NCBI GenBank assembly: GCA_947599925.1
Contig: CANQFT010000001.1
Coordinates: 124,001 to 188,000, forward strand
Direction: 5' to 3'
Length of the DNA stretch: 64,000 nucleotides
From: an uncultured Oscillospiraceae bacterium
Lineage (GTDB): Bacteria > Bacillota > Clostridia > Oscillospirales > Oscillospiraceae
Shown here: in pieces, positions 7,623-15,570 of the stretch
Numbering within the stretch: position 1 is the first letter of the stretch
Layout: the number at the start of each line of letters is the position of its first letter
Notes under the pieces: generated by a model
The model's database searches: none
What the model saw: the letters and a program-made list of their open reading frames with translations, nothing else
Told to the model about the DNA's origin: nothing
Translations under genes and position numbers: made by a program

Positions 7623-8480
7623 TCAGGACCGCCCCAGCAGTTCGATGAGGGGGAGCACCACGGACTTGGGCGAGATGTGGACGCCCGCGAAGTATTCCAG
7701 GGCGAAAATGGCCTGGTGGATCAGCAGCGGCCCGCCGTTCATGGTCTTGTGGCCCAGAGCGCGGGCCTCCTTGAGCAGCGTGGTCTCCACCGGGTGATAG
7801 ATCAGATCGGCTGCCATGGCCGCCGGAGGCAGGGCCCGGAGGAAGGACAGGTCCTCGAAGGCCCCTTGTCCCGCCATGCCCAGGCTTGTGGCGTTCACCA
7901 GCAGATCGCACTCCGCCGCGGCCTTCGTCAAGGCCGGAACGCTCCACGCCGTCACGGATCCCTGCCCCTGTATCAACTCCGCCACGGCCTCCGCCTTGGC
8001 CTGGGTGCGGTTGGCCACGGTGATGGCCGCCGCCCCCGCGTCGGCCAGACCCACCGCCACCGCCTTGGCCGCGCCGCCGGCGCCCAGCAGGAGCACCCGC
8101 TTGCCCTTGGCGTCAAAGCCGCGGTCCAGCAGGGCCTGGACAAAGCCGGGGCAGTCGGTGTTGTAGCCGTATAATTTGCTCTCTCGAATACAGACGGTGT
8201 TCACAGCTCCAAGCTTTTTGGCCAGTGGGTCCAGCTCGTCCAGATAGGGGATCAGCAGCTCCTTAAAGGGCATGGTGGCGTTGAAGCCCGCGTAGTCCAG
8301 GACCTTGGCGGCGCTGAGAAAGTCGGCCAGACCCTCCGGCTTCACAGGCTGGCAGAGGTAGATATAGTCCAGCCCCAGGGTCTGGCACATGGCGTTTTGC
8401 AGCAGCGGCGACTTGGAGTGGGTCACCGGGTCTCCGATGATGCACAGCTTCCTGGCCGTGTTTGAAAGCTCAACAAACAT
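7623..8480 (-). CDS. aroE: Shikimate dehydrogenase (AroE)
   Basis: It reduces 3-dehydroshikimate to shikimate with NADPH. The start at 8480 (MFVELSNTARKLCIIGDPV) gives 285 residues, the usual length, with GGAGGGG upstream. The frame can be read further up, but only inside aroQ. Visible signatures are the substrate-binding SKSPLLQNAMCQ, the catalytic-Lys segment NATMPFKE, the Asp of YGYNTDCPGF, and the nucleotide-binding GAGGAAKAVAVGL near residue 127 followed by NRTQAKAE. It overlaps the end of aroQ by 11 nt, consistent with translational coupling. Confidence 0.95.
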   Translation of the reverse strand: MFVELSNTARKLCIIGDPVTHSKSPLLQNAMCQTLGLDYIYLCQPVKPEGLADFLSAAKVLDYAGFNATMPFKELLIPYLDELDPLAKKLGAVNTVCIRESKLYGYNTDCPGFVQALLDRGFDAKGKRVLLLGAGGAAKAVAVGLADAGAAAITVANRTQAKAEAVAELIQGQGSVTAWSVPALTKAAAECDLLVNATSLGMAGQGAFEDLSFLRALPPAAMAADLIYHPVETTLLKEARALGHKTMNGGPLLIHQAIFALEYFAGVHISPKSVVLPLIELLGRS

Positions 8481-8910
8481 GGGCTTTCCCCTCCAAAAAG
8501 TACGACATAGCCGCCTCGTACCCAAAGAGCCCCAGCCCGCAGATCTGGCCCACGCAGGCGGCGGCGGTGACGCTCTTGTGCCGGAACTCCTCCCGCTGGT
8601 GGATGTTGGAGATGTGGACCTCCACGGCGGGGACGCCGACGGACTTCAGGGCGTCCAGAATGGCGTAGGAGTAGTGGGTGAAGGCGCCGGGGTTGATGAC
8701 GATGGCGTCATAGACGCCCTGGGCGCCGTGGATGGCGTCCACCAGCGCACCCTCGTGGTTGGACTGGAAGCACTCCGCCGTGGCGCCGCGCCCGGCGGCG
8801 AAGTCCTGGAGGCGGCGGCACAGGGCCTCGTAGCTGTCCTCGCCGTAAATTCCGGGCTCCCGCTGGCCCAGCAGATTCAGGTTGGGTCCGTTGAGAATGA
8901 GAAATTTCAT
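8470..8910 (-). CDS. aroQ: 3-dehydroquinate dehydratase, type II (AroQ)
   Basis: It dehydrates 3-dehydroquinate to 3-dehydroshikimate. The 146-residue size and the motifs LNGPNLNLLGQREPGIYG (with the catalytic Tyr), INPGAFTHYSYAI, and EVHISNIHQREEFRHKS (with the catalytic His) are those of the small dodecameric type II enzyme, not the Schiff-base type I enzyme. Its ATG overlaps the aroK stop as ATGA. The C-terminus continues into the first codons of aroE. Confidence 0.96.
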   Translation of the reverse strand: MKFLILNGPNLNLLGQREPGIYGEDSYEALCRRLQDFAAGRGATAECFQSNHEGALVDAIHGAQGVYDAIVINPGAFTHYSYAILDALKSVGVPAVEVHISNIHQREEFRHKSVTAAACVGQICGLGLFGYEAAMSYFLEGKAHVC

Positions 8911-9413
8911 GGCTCTTGTGCCTCCTTTTCAAAGATGGCGGCGATCTGTTCCGCCGCTTCCTGATAGGTCTCTGTGGGGGCGATGTAGTGGTGGGCGTAG
9001 CGCTTGTAGAGCCCCAGCCGCTCCTCATAGAGCTGAAAGACCCTCTGGGCGTCCTGGGCCAGCAGGGGACGGCCCTTGTGGTCCTCGCCCAGAATGGCCT
9101 GGGGCGGCCGGTCCCGGAAGAAGATCACGCCGGTCCTGGCCAGGGCGTCCATATTCGCCTGCCGCAGTACCATGCCGCCTCCGGTGGCGACAACGGCGCC
9201 GCGGACCTGGGCGGCTTGCAGGGCGGCCTGGCTCTCCATGTCCCGGAAGCGTCCCTCCCCAAAGCGCTCAAAGATCTGGGGGATGGGCATCCCCGCCGCC
9301 GCCTCCACCATGGCGTCGGTGTCCAGCAGGGGCAGGGCGAAGCGCCGGGCCAGCAGTTGGCCCATCTTGGTCTTGCCTGAGCCGGGCATACCGATGAGCA
9401 CCAGATTTTTCAT
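8907..9413 (-). CDS. aroK: Shikimate kinase (AroK)
   Basis: It phosphorylates shikimate at O3 with ATP. The start at 9413 (MKNLVLIGMPGSGKTKMG) gives 168 residues. The longer frame to 9467 lies within pheA. Visible are the P-loop GMPGSGKT, the substrate/Mg segment LLDTDAMVE, the central GGGMVLR motif and the lid region GRPLLAQD. The ATG overlaps the pheA TGA as ATGA, and its own stop overlaps the aroQ start in the same way, so pheA-aroK-aroQ-aroE form one tightly coupled block. Confidence 0.95.
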   Translation of the reverse strand: MKNLVLIGMPGSGKTKMGQLLARRFALPLLDTDAMVEAAAGMPIPQIFERFGEGRFRDMESQAALQAAQVRGAVVATGGGMVLRQANMDALARTGVIFFRDRPPQAILGEDHKGRPLLAQDAQRVFQLYEERLGLYKRYAHHYIAPTETYQEAAEQIAAIFEKEAQEP

Positions 9414-10561
9414 GGTTCCTCCTCTCCGGAGCGGTAGTTGCCCAGCACCCGGAAGGCGGTGGAGCACTCCACCATCTCCCGCAGTACCAGGTCCATCTCC
9501 GGGGCCAGCAGGTTGCCGGAGAAGTCCACGAAAAAGCGGTACTCCCAGCTCTTCTCCAAAATGGGGCGGCTCTCCAGCTTCATCATGTTCAGCCCGCTGA
9601 CGGCAAAGACCGCCATGATCTGGTGCAGGGTCCCCACCTGGTGGGGCAGGGTGAACAGGGCGCTGACCTTGTTGCGCTGGGGGTCCAGCTCCATCCGGGG
9701 CGCCACCACCACAAAGCGGGTGTAGTTGGCCTGGGCCTGGGCGATGCTCCTGGCCAGGACGTTGAGCCCGTAGAGCTTGGCGCAGCGCTCAGAGCCGATG
9801 GCGGCATAGGGCTGGCCGCTCTCGGCCACGAATTTCGCCGCCGCCGCGGTGTTGGACAGGGCGGTCCGCCGCCAGCCGGGGTGCTCCTTCAGATAGGGCT
9901 CGCACTGAAACAGCCCCTGCTCGTGGGAATAGACGGTCTGAATGTCCTCCAGTCCCACGCCCGCCGGCGCCATGAGACAGTGGTCCACCCGCAGCTTGAC
10001 CTCGCCCACGATGAAGTGCTCATACTTGGCCAGCAGGTCGTAGACCTGGTTGATGGAGCCGGTGGAGGAGTTTTCGATGGGGACCACGCCGTAGTCGGCC
10101 TCGCCCCGCTCCACGGCGGCGAACACATCTTCCCAGCTGGCCAGACCCCGCCTCCGGCACCCCTCGCCGAAGTAGACGGCGGCGGCTTCCTCGGCGTAGG
10201 CGCCGGGCACGCCCTGATAGAGCACCCTGGGGTCCTCCACCGGCTGGGCCGCCTGGGACTTCTGGGAGAGGTAGGCCAGGTAGTCCGGCTCCTGGGCGGC
10301 CACCAGCCGCCGCTGTTGGCGGCGGGACAGGGCCATGATGGTCTCAAACAGCGTGCGGCACTCGCTCTGAATGGACTGGGGGGCTAAGGCGGCCTTGGTG
10401 TCCAACACCTGCCGTTCCCGCTGGGGGTCCAGCACCTGGACGTGGTTGCGGACCTTGTACTCCCCTACCTTCTGTGTCACCTCCATGCGCCGGGCAAAGA
10501 GGTCCACCAGCTCCTTGTCGATGCGGTCGATCTGACCGCGCAGGTCCGTCAGCTCCTCCAT
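9410..10561 (-). CDS. pheA: Bifunctional chorismate mutase/prephenate dehydratase (PheA)
   Basis: It converts chorismate to prephenate and then phenylpyruvate, the phenylalanine branch. The 383-residue protein has an N-terminal AroQ-type chorismate mutase (residues ~1-90; LRGQIDRIDKELVDLFARR). The prephenate dehydratase follows (~110-285; VLYQGVPGAYAEEAA, PIENSSTGSINQVYDLL, and the catalytic-Thr segment ANYTRFVVV). A C-terminal ACT domain contains ESRPI for phenylalanine feedback. Its ATG shares one base with the preceding TGA (TGATG). No tyrA or aminotransferase for the tyrosine branch is present in the window. Confidence 0.96.
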   Translation of the reverse strand: MEELTDLRGQIDRIDKELVDLFARRMEVTQKVGEYKVRNHVQVLDPQRERQVLDTKAALAPQSIQSECRTLFETIMALSRRQQRRLVAAQEPDYLAYLSQKSQAAQPVEDPRVLYQGVPGAYAEEAAAVYFGEGCRRRGLASWEDVFAAVERGEADYGVVPIENSSTGSINQVYDLLAKYEHFIVGEVKLRVDHCLMAPAGVGLEDIQTVYSHEQGLFQCEPYLKEHPGWRRTALSNTAAAAKFVAESGQPYAAIGSERCAKLYGLNVLARSIAQAQANYTRFVVVAPRMELDPQRNKVSALFTLPHQVGTLHQIMAVFAVSGLNMMKLESRPILEKSWEYRFFVDFSGNLLAPEMDLVLREMVECSTAFRVLGNYRSGEEEP

Positions 10562-11052
10562 CAGCGGTATCCCTCCTTCAGTTCCCGGTAGACCCGGGCG
10601 TTCTCCGCCGTGGCGGCGATCTCCTCCTCCGTCAGCGCCCGGCGCACCTTGGCCGGAGCGCCCATGACCATGGACCCGTCGGGGATGACGGTTCGCCCCG
10701 TGACCAGCGCGCCCGCGGCCACGATACAGTTTTTGCCGATCACCGCGTCGTCCAGGACGATGGCGCCCATGCCGATGAGGGTGTTGTCCCCCACGGTACA
10801 GCTGTGCAAAATGGCCCCGTGGCCCACCGTCACGTCCCGGCCCAGGACGAGGGGGTGGCCGGTGGTGGTGTGGAGGACGGCGCTATCTTGCACGTTGCTT
10901 CCCCAGCCGACGACGATGGGGGCCTCGTCGGCCCGGAGGACGGCGTTATACCACACTGAGCACTCCTCTCCCAGCGTCACATCCCCCACCACCACCGCGC
11001 CGGGGAGCACAAGGGCGGACTTGGGGGGCGTCACAGGCTCAAAACGGGACAT
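10561..11052 (-). CDS. Gamma-carbonic-anhydrase-like hexapeptide-repeat protein
   Basis: The 163 residues form a left-handed beta-helix of hexapeptide repeats (VVVGDVTLGEECSVWYNAVL and onward). Candidate metal-binding histidines occur as in the gamma-CA/YrdA/PaaY family: SAVLHTTTGHP, VTVGHGAILH. Many such proteins bind zinc, but not all are active carbonic anhydrases. It sits inside the aromatic operon between aroC and pheA, sharing a base with the pheA start and 21 nt after aroC, so it is co-expressed with the pathway. Its role there is unknown; none of the shikimate steps needs it. Confidence 0.88.
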   Translation of the reverse strand: MSRFEPVTPPKSALVLPGAVVVGDVTLGEECSVWYNAVLRADEAPIVVGWGSNVQDSAVLHTTTGHPLVLGRDVTVGHGAILHSCTVGDNTLIGMGAIVLDDAVIGKNCIVAAGALVTGRTVIPDGSMVMGAPAKVRRALTEEEIAATAENARVYRELKEGYR

Positions 11053-11073
11053 GGCACAGCCTCCTTTTCTCTC

Positions 11074-12117
11074 TCAGAGCCCCAACACCTGGCAGGCGGC
11101 CAGGGCGGCGGCGGCTTCAATGGCGGGGACGGCCCGCTGGACCACGCAGGGGTCGTGGCGCCCCTTTACGGCGTACTCGGTCTCGCTCAGATCGTCCAGA
11201 TCCACCGTCTGCTGGGGCAGGGCGATGGAGGGGGTGGGCCGCAGAGTGACCTCAAAGACCACGGGCATCCCGTTGGTGATACCGCCGTTGACGCCTCCGG
11301 CGTGGTTGGTGCGGGTGACGACGGCCCCGTCCTCCACGGCGAAGGGGTCGTTGGCCTCGCTGCCCCGCATATAGGAAAAGGCCACGCCCGCGCCAAAGCC
11401 CACCGCTTTGACGGCGGGGACGGCAAAGAGATGGTGGGAGAAAATGCCCTCCACGTTCCTGCCCGCGTCCGGGTCTCCCAGACCGGCGGGCAGGCCGATC
11501 ACGGCGCACTCGATGGCGCCCCCCACGCTGTCCCCCTCGGCCTTGGCGTCCAGAATGGCCTGCCGCATGGCCTCGCCCTTTTCGTCGTCCAGCACGGGAA
11601 AGGGCTTATCCCGCAGGTCCAGGAGTTGGGCCGGATCGTGGCACACCGCGTCGGACACGCCGTAGATCTCGCTGATGTGGGCGCCGATCTTCACGCCCCG
11701 CTGGGCCAGGACCAGCTGGGCCACGGCCCCGGCAAAGACCAGGGGCGCGGTGAGACGGCCGGAAAAGTGCCCGCCGCCGCGGTAGTCGTTGGCGCCGCCG
11801 TAGCGGACAAAGGCCGCGTAGTCGCTGTGTCCGGGCCGGGGCAGATGGGCCAGGTCCCGGTAGTCCTGGGAGTGCTGGTCGGCGTTGGGGATGACGGCGG
11901 CCAGAGGCGTGCCCGTGGTCCTGCCGTGAAAGACGCCGGAGAGGACGGTGGGCACGTCGGTCTCCCGCCGGGCGGTGGAGAGGGCGTCCCTGCCCGGGGC
12001 CCGGCGGTCCATCTGGCGCTGGATAAAGTCCATGTCCAGTTCCAGCCCGGCGGGGACCCCGGTGAGGGTGACGCCGATGGCTGGGCCGTGGCTCTCGCCA
12101 AAGATCACGTATTCCAT
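11074..12117 (-). CDS. aroC: Chorismate synthase (AroC)
   Basis: It converts EPSP to chorismate with reduced FMN, the seventh shikimate step. Signatures are FGESHGPAIG at the very start, PRPGHSDYAAFVRYG, the segment YRGGGHFSGRLTAP, and a C-terminal RHDPCVVQRAVP. The protein has 347 residues. It begins MEYVIFGESHG, lacking roughly eight residues normally found before this motif, yet TTAGGAGGG sits right before the ATG, so the short N-terminus seems genuine. It overlaps the end of aroA by 13 nt. Confidence 0.95.
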   Translation of the reverse strand: MEYVIFGESHGPAIGVTLTGVPAGLELDMDFIQRQMDRRAPGRDALSTARRETDVPTVLSGVFHGRTTGTPLAAVIPNADQHSQDYRDLAHLPRPGHSDYAAFVRYGGANDYRGGGHFSGRLTAPLVFAGAVAQLVLAQRGVKIGAHISEIYGVSDAVCHDPAQLLDLRDKPFPVLDDEKGEAMRQAILDAKAEGDSVGGAIECAVIGLPAGLGDPDAGRNVEGIFSHHLFAVPAVKAVGFGAGVAFSYMRGSEANDPFAVEDGAVVTRTNHAGGVNGGITNGMPVVFEVTLRPTPSIALPQQTVDLDDLSETEYAVKGRHDPCVVQRAVPAIEAAAALAACQVLGL

Positions 12118-13346
12118 GTGAGTTTCCCTCCTAACCGCGCGTACTCCTGCCAGAAAGTGGGGTAGGATTTCTCCACCGCCTGGGCGCCGTGGATGGTCAC
12201 TGTCCCGCGGCTCCTGGTGGCGGCGATGGCCGTCATCATGGCGATGCGGTGGTCGTTGAAACTGTCCACCTGCCCGCCTCGGAGGGCCTCCACTCCCTCA
12301 AAGACCAGATGGTCCGGCCCCTCCGTGACCTTGGCGCCCAGGGCGTTCAGGGTCCGGGCCACGGCCTGGAGCCTGTCGGATTCCTTGATCCGCAGCCGCC
12401 CCGCGTTCACAAGGGCCGTCCTGCCCGGCCGCAGGGCGGCGATGGCGGCCAGCGGCGGCACCAGGTCCGGGCACTGGCTCACGTCCAGCTCCACCGTCCC
12501 CGCCGCGGCCAGAGCCTCCACCTGCCGGGCGATGACCTTGTCCCCTTGCAGGGACGCCGGGTCCAGCCCCGTGGCCGTCACCGGACAGCCCAGGGCGCCG
12601 GCGGCGTACCAGAACCCGGCCTGGGACCAATCCCCCTCCACCGTCACCTCTTGGGCGGCGTAGCACTGGGGGCCGGACACATGGTATTGGGGCGGCAGGG
12701 ACAGGGTGGCGGCGGTCCGCACCCCAAAGCGCTCCAGCGCCTGGCAGGTCATGGCGATGTAGTCCGCGCTCTCCAGGGCCGTGGTGGGCACGATGGCCGA
12801 GGGCCCGTCCAGCAGCGGCAGGGCGAAGAGGAGCCCGGTGAAAAACTGGCTGGAGACGTCGCCGGGGAGGGCGTATTGCCCCGGCTCCAGAAGTCCCCGC
12901 ACCGTGAGGACCCCATCTCGTTGCTCGAAAGAGATGTTTTTTTGTCGAAACAGTTGAAAATACGGCTCCAGGGGCCGCTCCATCAGCCGCCCCTGCCCGG
13001 TGAAGACCCCGCCGCCGCGAACGGCCAGGGCCACGGGGATGAGAAAGCGGAGGGTAGAGCCCGACTCGCCGCAGTCCAGCCGGGGATAGGCCAGCCGCCG
13101 CAGGGGAGAGGTGTGCCCGGCGGCCATGCCCTGGACCACAAGGCCCCGGTCGGTCTCCTGAAATTCCGCACCCAGCTCTTCCAGACACCGCCTTGTGGCC
13201 TCCATGTCCTTGGAGGGGGCCAGGCCCCGGATGAGACTGGCGCCGTGGGCCAGGGCCGCGGCGATGAGCAGACGGTGGGCCTGGGACTTGGACGGCGGGA
13301 CCCGGACGGTCCCGGCCAGGGCGCTGGGCGTGATGGTGACAGTCAT
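12105..13346 (-). CDS. aroA: EPSP synthase (AroA)
   Basis: It transfers enolpyruvate from PEP to shikimate 3-phosphate. The 413-residue protein shows the PPSKSQAHRLLIAAAL start, the PEP-site loop LDCGESGSTLRFLIP near residue 90, SSQFFTGLLFALPLL, GDWSQAGFWYAAGAL, and the conserved RIKESDRLQAV with FNDHRIAM near the C-terminus. The ESGSTLR loop is the form common in clostridia. The ATG is preceded by GGGAGGGG. It lies 25 nt after aroB. Confidence 0.95.
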   Translation of the reverse strand: MTVTITPSALAGTVRVPPSKSQAHRLLIAAALAHGASLIRGLAPSKDMEATRRCLEELGAEFQETDRGLVVQGMAAGHTSPLRRLAYPRLDCGESGSTLRFLIPVALAVRGGGVFTGQGRLMERPLEPYFQLFRQKNISFEQRDGVLTVRGLLEPGQYALPGDVSSQFFTGLLFALPLLDGPSAIVPTTALESADYIAMTCQALERFGVRTAATLSLPPQYHVSGPQCYAAQEVTVEGDWSQAGFWYAAGALGCPVTATGLDPASLQGDKVIARQVEALAAAGTVELDVSQCPDLVPPLAAIAALRPGRTALVNAGRLRIKESDRLQAVARTLNALGAKVTEGPDHLVFEGVEALRGGQVDSFNDHRIAMMTAIAATRSRGTVTIHGAQAVEKSYPTFWQEYARLGGKLTWNT

Positions 13347-13371
13347 GGCTCCCCTCCCTTTCCGTGTCGGT

Positions 13372-14451
13372 TCAAAAGACGAAAAGCCGGTCCACCAGCG
13401 CCAGCAGTTCCTCCTTGGACATTTTCCTGGCCACCGCGTGGCCCAGAGCTTCCAGCACGATCAGAGAAATGTCTCCGCCGGCGGATTTCTTGTCCAGGCC
13501 GATGGCGGCGGCGTAGTCCTCGTTGGAGCATTCGATGGCCGTGGGCAGGCCGAAGGCGGCGCAGAGCCGGGCAATCTCCCAGAGCGTGTCCGGGGGCGTG
13601 ATGTCCAGTTCCATGCCGATCCGTGTGGCGGCCACCATGCCCGCGCTCACCGCCTGGCCGTGGGTCCAGCGCTGGTAGCCGCCCGCCTTCTCGTAGGCGT
13701 GGCCCAGGGTGTGGCCAAAGTTCAGCAGCATCCGCTCGCCCCTGTCCCGCTCGTCGGCCAGCACCACCTTGCGCTTCCAGTCACAGCAGGTGTACAGCAC
13801 CTGCCCGATGTCCGACATGACGGCGGCGCGGTTGGGCCGCTGGGCCAGAAAGTGGAAAAAGGCCGCGTCGAAGATGGCGCCGTATTTGATGACCTCCGCC
13901 ATGCCGTCGGCAAAGGCGGCGTCGGGCAGGGTCGCCAGGGTCTCCGGGTCCATCAGGACCCCGCGGGGCTGGTAGAAGCACCCCGCCAGATTCTTGCCGC
14001 TGGGCAGGTCGATGGCCACTTTTCCGCCCACGGAGGAGTCCACCTGGGCCAGCAGGGTGGTGGGCACCTGGATCAAGTCCACGCCCCGGAGCATGGTGGC
14101 GGCGGCAAAGCCCGCCAGGTCCCCCACCACGCCGCCGCCCAGGGCGATGACCACGTCGGTACGGGTCAGACCCATCTGGGCCAGTTCCAGCCACAGCTTC
14201 ACCAGATTCTCCGGGCACTTGCTGGGCTCGCCGGGGGCCACGGAAAAGACCTGGGCCGTCAGCCCCACCGCCTGCAGGGACCGGGTGAGGCGCTGGCCGT
14301 AGAGGGCGCCCACGGTGTCGTCGGTGACCACGGCGACCAGCCGGGCCCTGGGGCACAGGGCCCGGACCCGCTCTCCGGCCTGGTCCAGAATACCGGGCTG
14401 GATGATGATGTCATACGCCCTGCCGGGCAGATCGACCGTGAGGGTACTCAC
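13372..14451 (-). CDS. aroB: 3-dehydroquinate synthase (AroB), GTG start
   Basis: This NAD- and metal-dependent enzyme cyclises DAHP to 3-dehydroquinate. I place the start at the GTG at 14451 (VSTLTVDLPGRAYDI), which overlaps the aroF stop as GTGA and gives 359 residues, the family length. The longer frame to 14544 reads inside aroF. Visible are VTDDTVGALYGQRL, the NAD-site segment GGGVVGDLAGFAAATMLRG, QVPTTLLAQVDSSVGGK, EVIKYG, and the metal-binding histidines in NFGHTLGHAYE. No kinase or dehydratase domain is fused, unlike in some clostridia. Confidence 0.94.
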   Translation of the reverse strand: MSTLTVDLPGRAYDIIIQPGILDQAGERVRALCPRARLVAVVTDDTVGALYGQRLTRSLQAVGLTAQVFSVAPGEPSKCPENLVKLWLELAQMGLTRTDVVIALGGGVVGDLAGFAAATMLRGVDLIQVPTTLLAQVDSSVGGKVAIDLPSGKNLAGCFYQPRGVLMDPETLATLPDAAFADGMAEVIKYGAIFDAAFFHFLAQRPNRAAVMSDIGQVLYTCCDWKRKVVLADERDRGERMLLNFGHTLGHAYEKAGGYQRWTHGQAVSAGMVAATRIGMELDITPPDTLWEIARLCAAFGLPTAIECSNEDYAAAIGLDKKSAGGDISLIVLEALGHAVARKMSKEELLALVDRLFVF

Positions 14452-15464
14452 ACCAGGACCTTCCCCATCATGGGGACCAGCGTCCTGACCTTGCCCATCA
14501 GGGCCTGGAAGTTCTCCGGGGTCAGGGACTGCTGGCCGTCGCACTTGGCGTGGGGCGGGTCGTTGTGGACCTCGATGATCAGCCCGTCCGCCCCGGCGGC
14601 CACGGCGGCCAGGGCCAGGGGCTCCACCATCCAGCTCATCCCCGCGGCGTGGGAGGGGTCCACGATGACGGGCAGATGGCTCATGCGGTGGATGGCGGGG
14701 ATGGCGGACACGTCCAGGGTGTTGCGGGTGTAGGTCTCAAAGGTCCGCACGCCCCGCTCGCAGAGGATGACGTTCTCGTTGCCCTCGCTCATGATATACT
14801 CCGCGCTCATGATCCACTCCTCGTAGGAGCTGGAAAGCCCCCGCTTCAGGAGGACGGGCTTGCTCATCTTGCCCACCTCTTTGAGTAGGTCGAAGTTCTG
14901 CATATTCCGGGCGCCCACCTGGACCACGTCTACCTTCTCCTCAAACAGCTCGCAGTACCGCGGGGCCATGATCTCTGTGACGATGGGCAGGCCGGTCTCC
15001 GCCTTGGCCTCCAGCAGCAGGTCCAGCCCCGGCGCCCCCATGCCCTGGAAGGAATAGGGGCTTGTGCGGGGCTTGAAGGCCCCGCCCCGGAGCATACAGG
15101 CGCCTGAGAGCTGCACGTCCCTGGCCACCTCGATCATCTGGGCCTCGCTCTCCACCGAGCAGGGCCCGGCGATGACGCCGAAGCTGCCCCCGCCGATCTT
15201 GGCCTGGCCCACCTGGATGACGCTGTCCTGGGGGTGGAACTTGCGGTTGGCCTTCTTGTAGGGCTCGCTGACCCGCATGATGCGCTCCACATTGGGGAGG
15301 ATGGACAGCTTGTCGATGTCCACAGCGGTGGTGTCCCCCACCAGCCCCAAAATGGTACAGCCCACGCCGTTGGTGATGCCCACGCTCAGCCCCTGCTGTT
15401 CAAAGGACTGGGCCAGCGCCTCCACTTCTTCCTTTTTCGTGCCCGGTTTCATGACAACGACCAT
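14448..15464 (-). CDS. aroF: DAHP synthase, type I-beta with regulatory domain (AroF)
   Basis: It condenses PEP and erythrose 4-phosphate into DAHP, the entry to the shikimate pathway. The start at 15464 (MVVVMKPGTKKEEVEALAQS) follows AAAGGAGAG and gives 338 residues. The first ~70 residues form a ferredoxin-like regulatory domain as in Thermotoga DAHPS, expected to bind Tyr/Phe. The catalytic barrel shows GPCSVESEAQM, RGGAFKPRTSPYSFQG, LLKRGL and PVIVDPSHAAG. It is the first gene of the operon, behind a promoter and a leader hairpin. Confidence 0.95.
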   Translation of the reverse strand: MVVVMKPGTKKEEVEALAQSFEQQGLSVGITNGVGCTILGLVGDTTAVDIDKLSILPNVERIMRVSEPYKKANRKFHPQDSVIQVGQAKIGGGSFGVIAGPCSVESEAQMIEVARDVQLSGACMLRGGAFKPRTSPYSFQGMGAPGLDLLLEAKAETGLPIVTEIMAPRYCELFEEKVDVVQVGARNMQNFDLLKEVGKMSKPVLLKRGLSSSYEEWIMSAEYIMSEGNENVILCERGVRTFETYTRNTLDVSAIPAIHRMSHLPVIVDPSHAAGMSWMVEPLALAAVAAGADGLIIEVHNDPPHAKCDGQQSLTPENFQALMGKVRTLVPMMGKVLV

Positions 15465-15486
15465 GCGTTTTCTCTCCTTTGTTGAT

Positions 15487-15517
15487 AAAAGCGCCCGCGG
15501 CACAAGGCTGCGGGCGC
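15487..15517 (-). terminator. Leader hairpin of the aro operon: attenuator or spoIIA terminator
   Basis: The arms GCGCCCGC (15510-15517 region) and GCGGGCGC (15491-15498), read on the minus strand, enclose a 10-nt loop and are followed by TTTTATC. The hairpin lies downstream of the aro promoter and 25 nt before aroF, so every aro transcript must pass it. It could also stop read-through from sigF. No leader peptide rich in Phe/Tyr and no T-box sequence was found. Confidence 0.65.
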
Positions 15518-15533
15518 CAAAATGCTATGTTAA

Positions 15534-15562
15534 ATCATAGCACACATGATGAAAAAAGGCAA
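15534..15562 (-). promoter_or_regulatory. sigma-A promoter of the aro operon
   Basis: TTGCCT (15562-15557) and TATGAT (15539-15534) are separated by 17 bp, with TG one base before the -10 (extended -10). It lies between the sigF stop and the leader hairpin. Confidence 0.8.
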
Positions 15563-15570
15563 GTGTTCCC

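Noticed and set aside
15465..15533. A T-box or Phe/Tyr leader peptide in the aro leader.
   Set aside because: The leader is too short for a T-box, has no TGGN-type T-box sequence, and holds no small ORF rich in aromatic codons.
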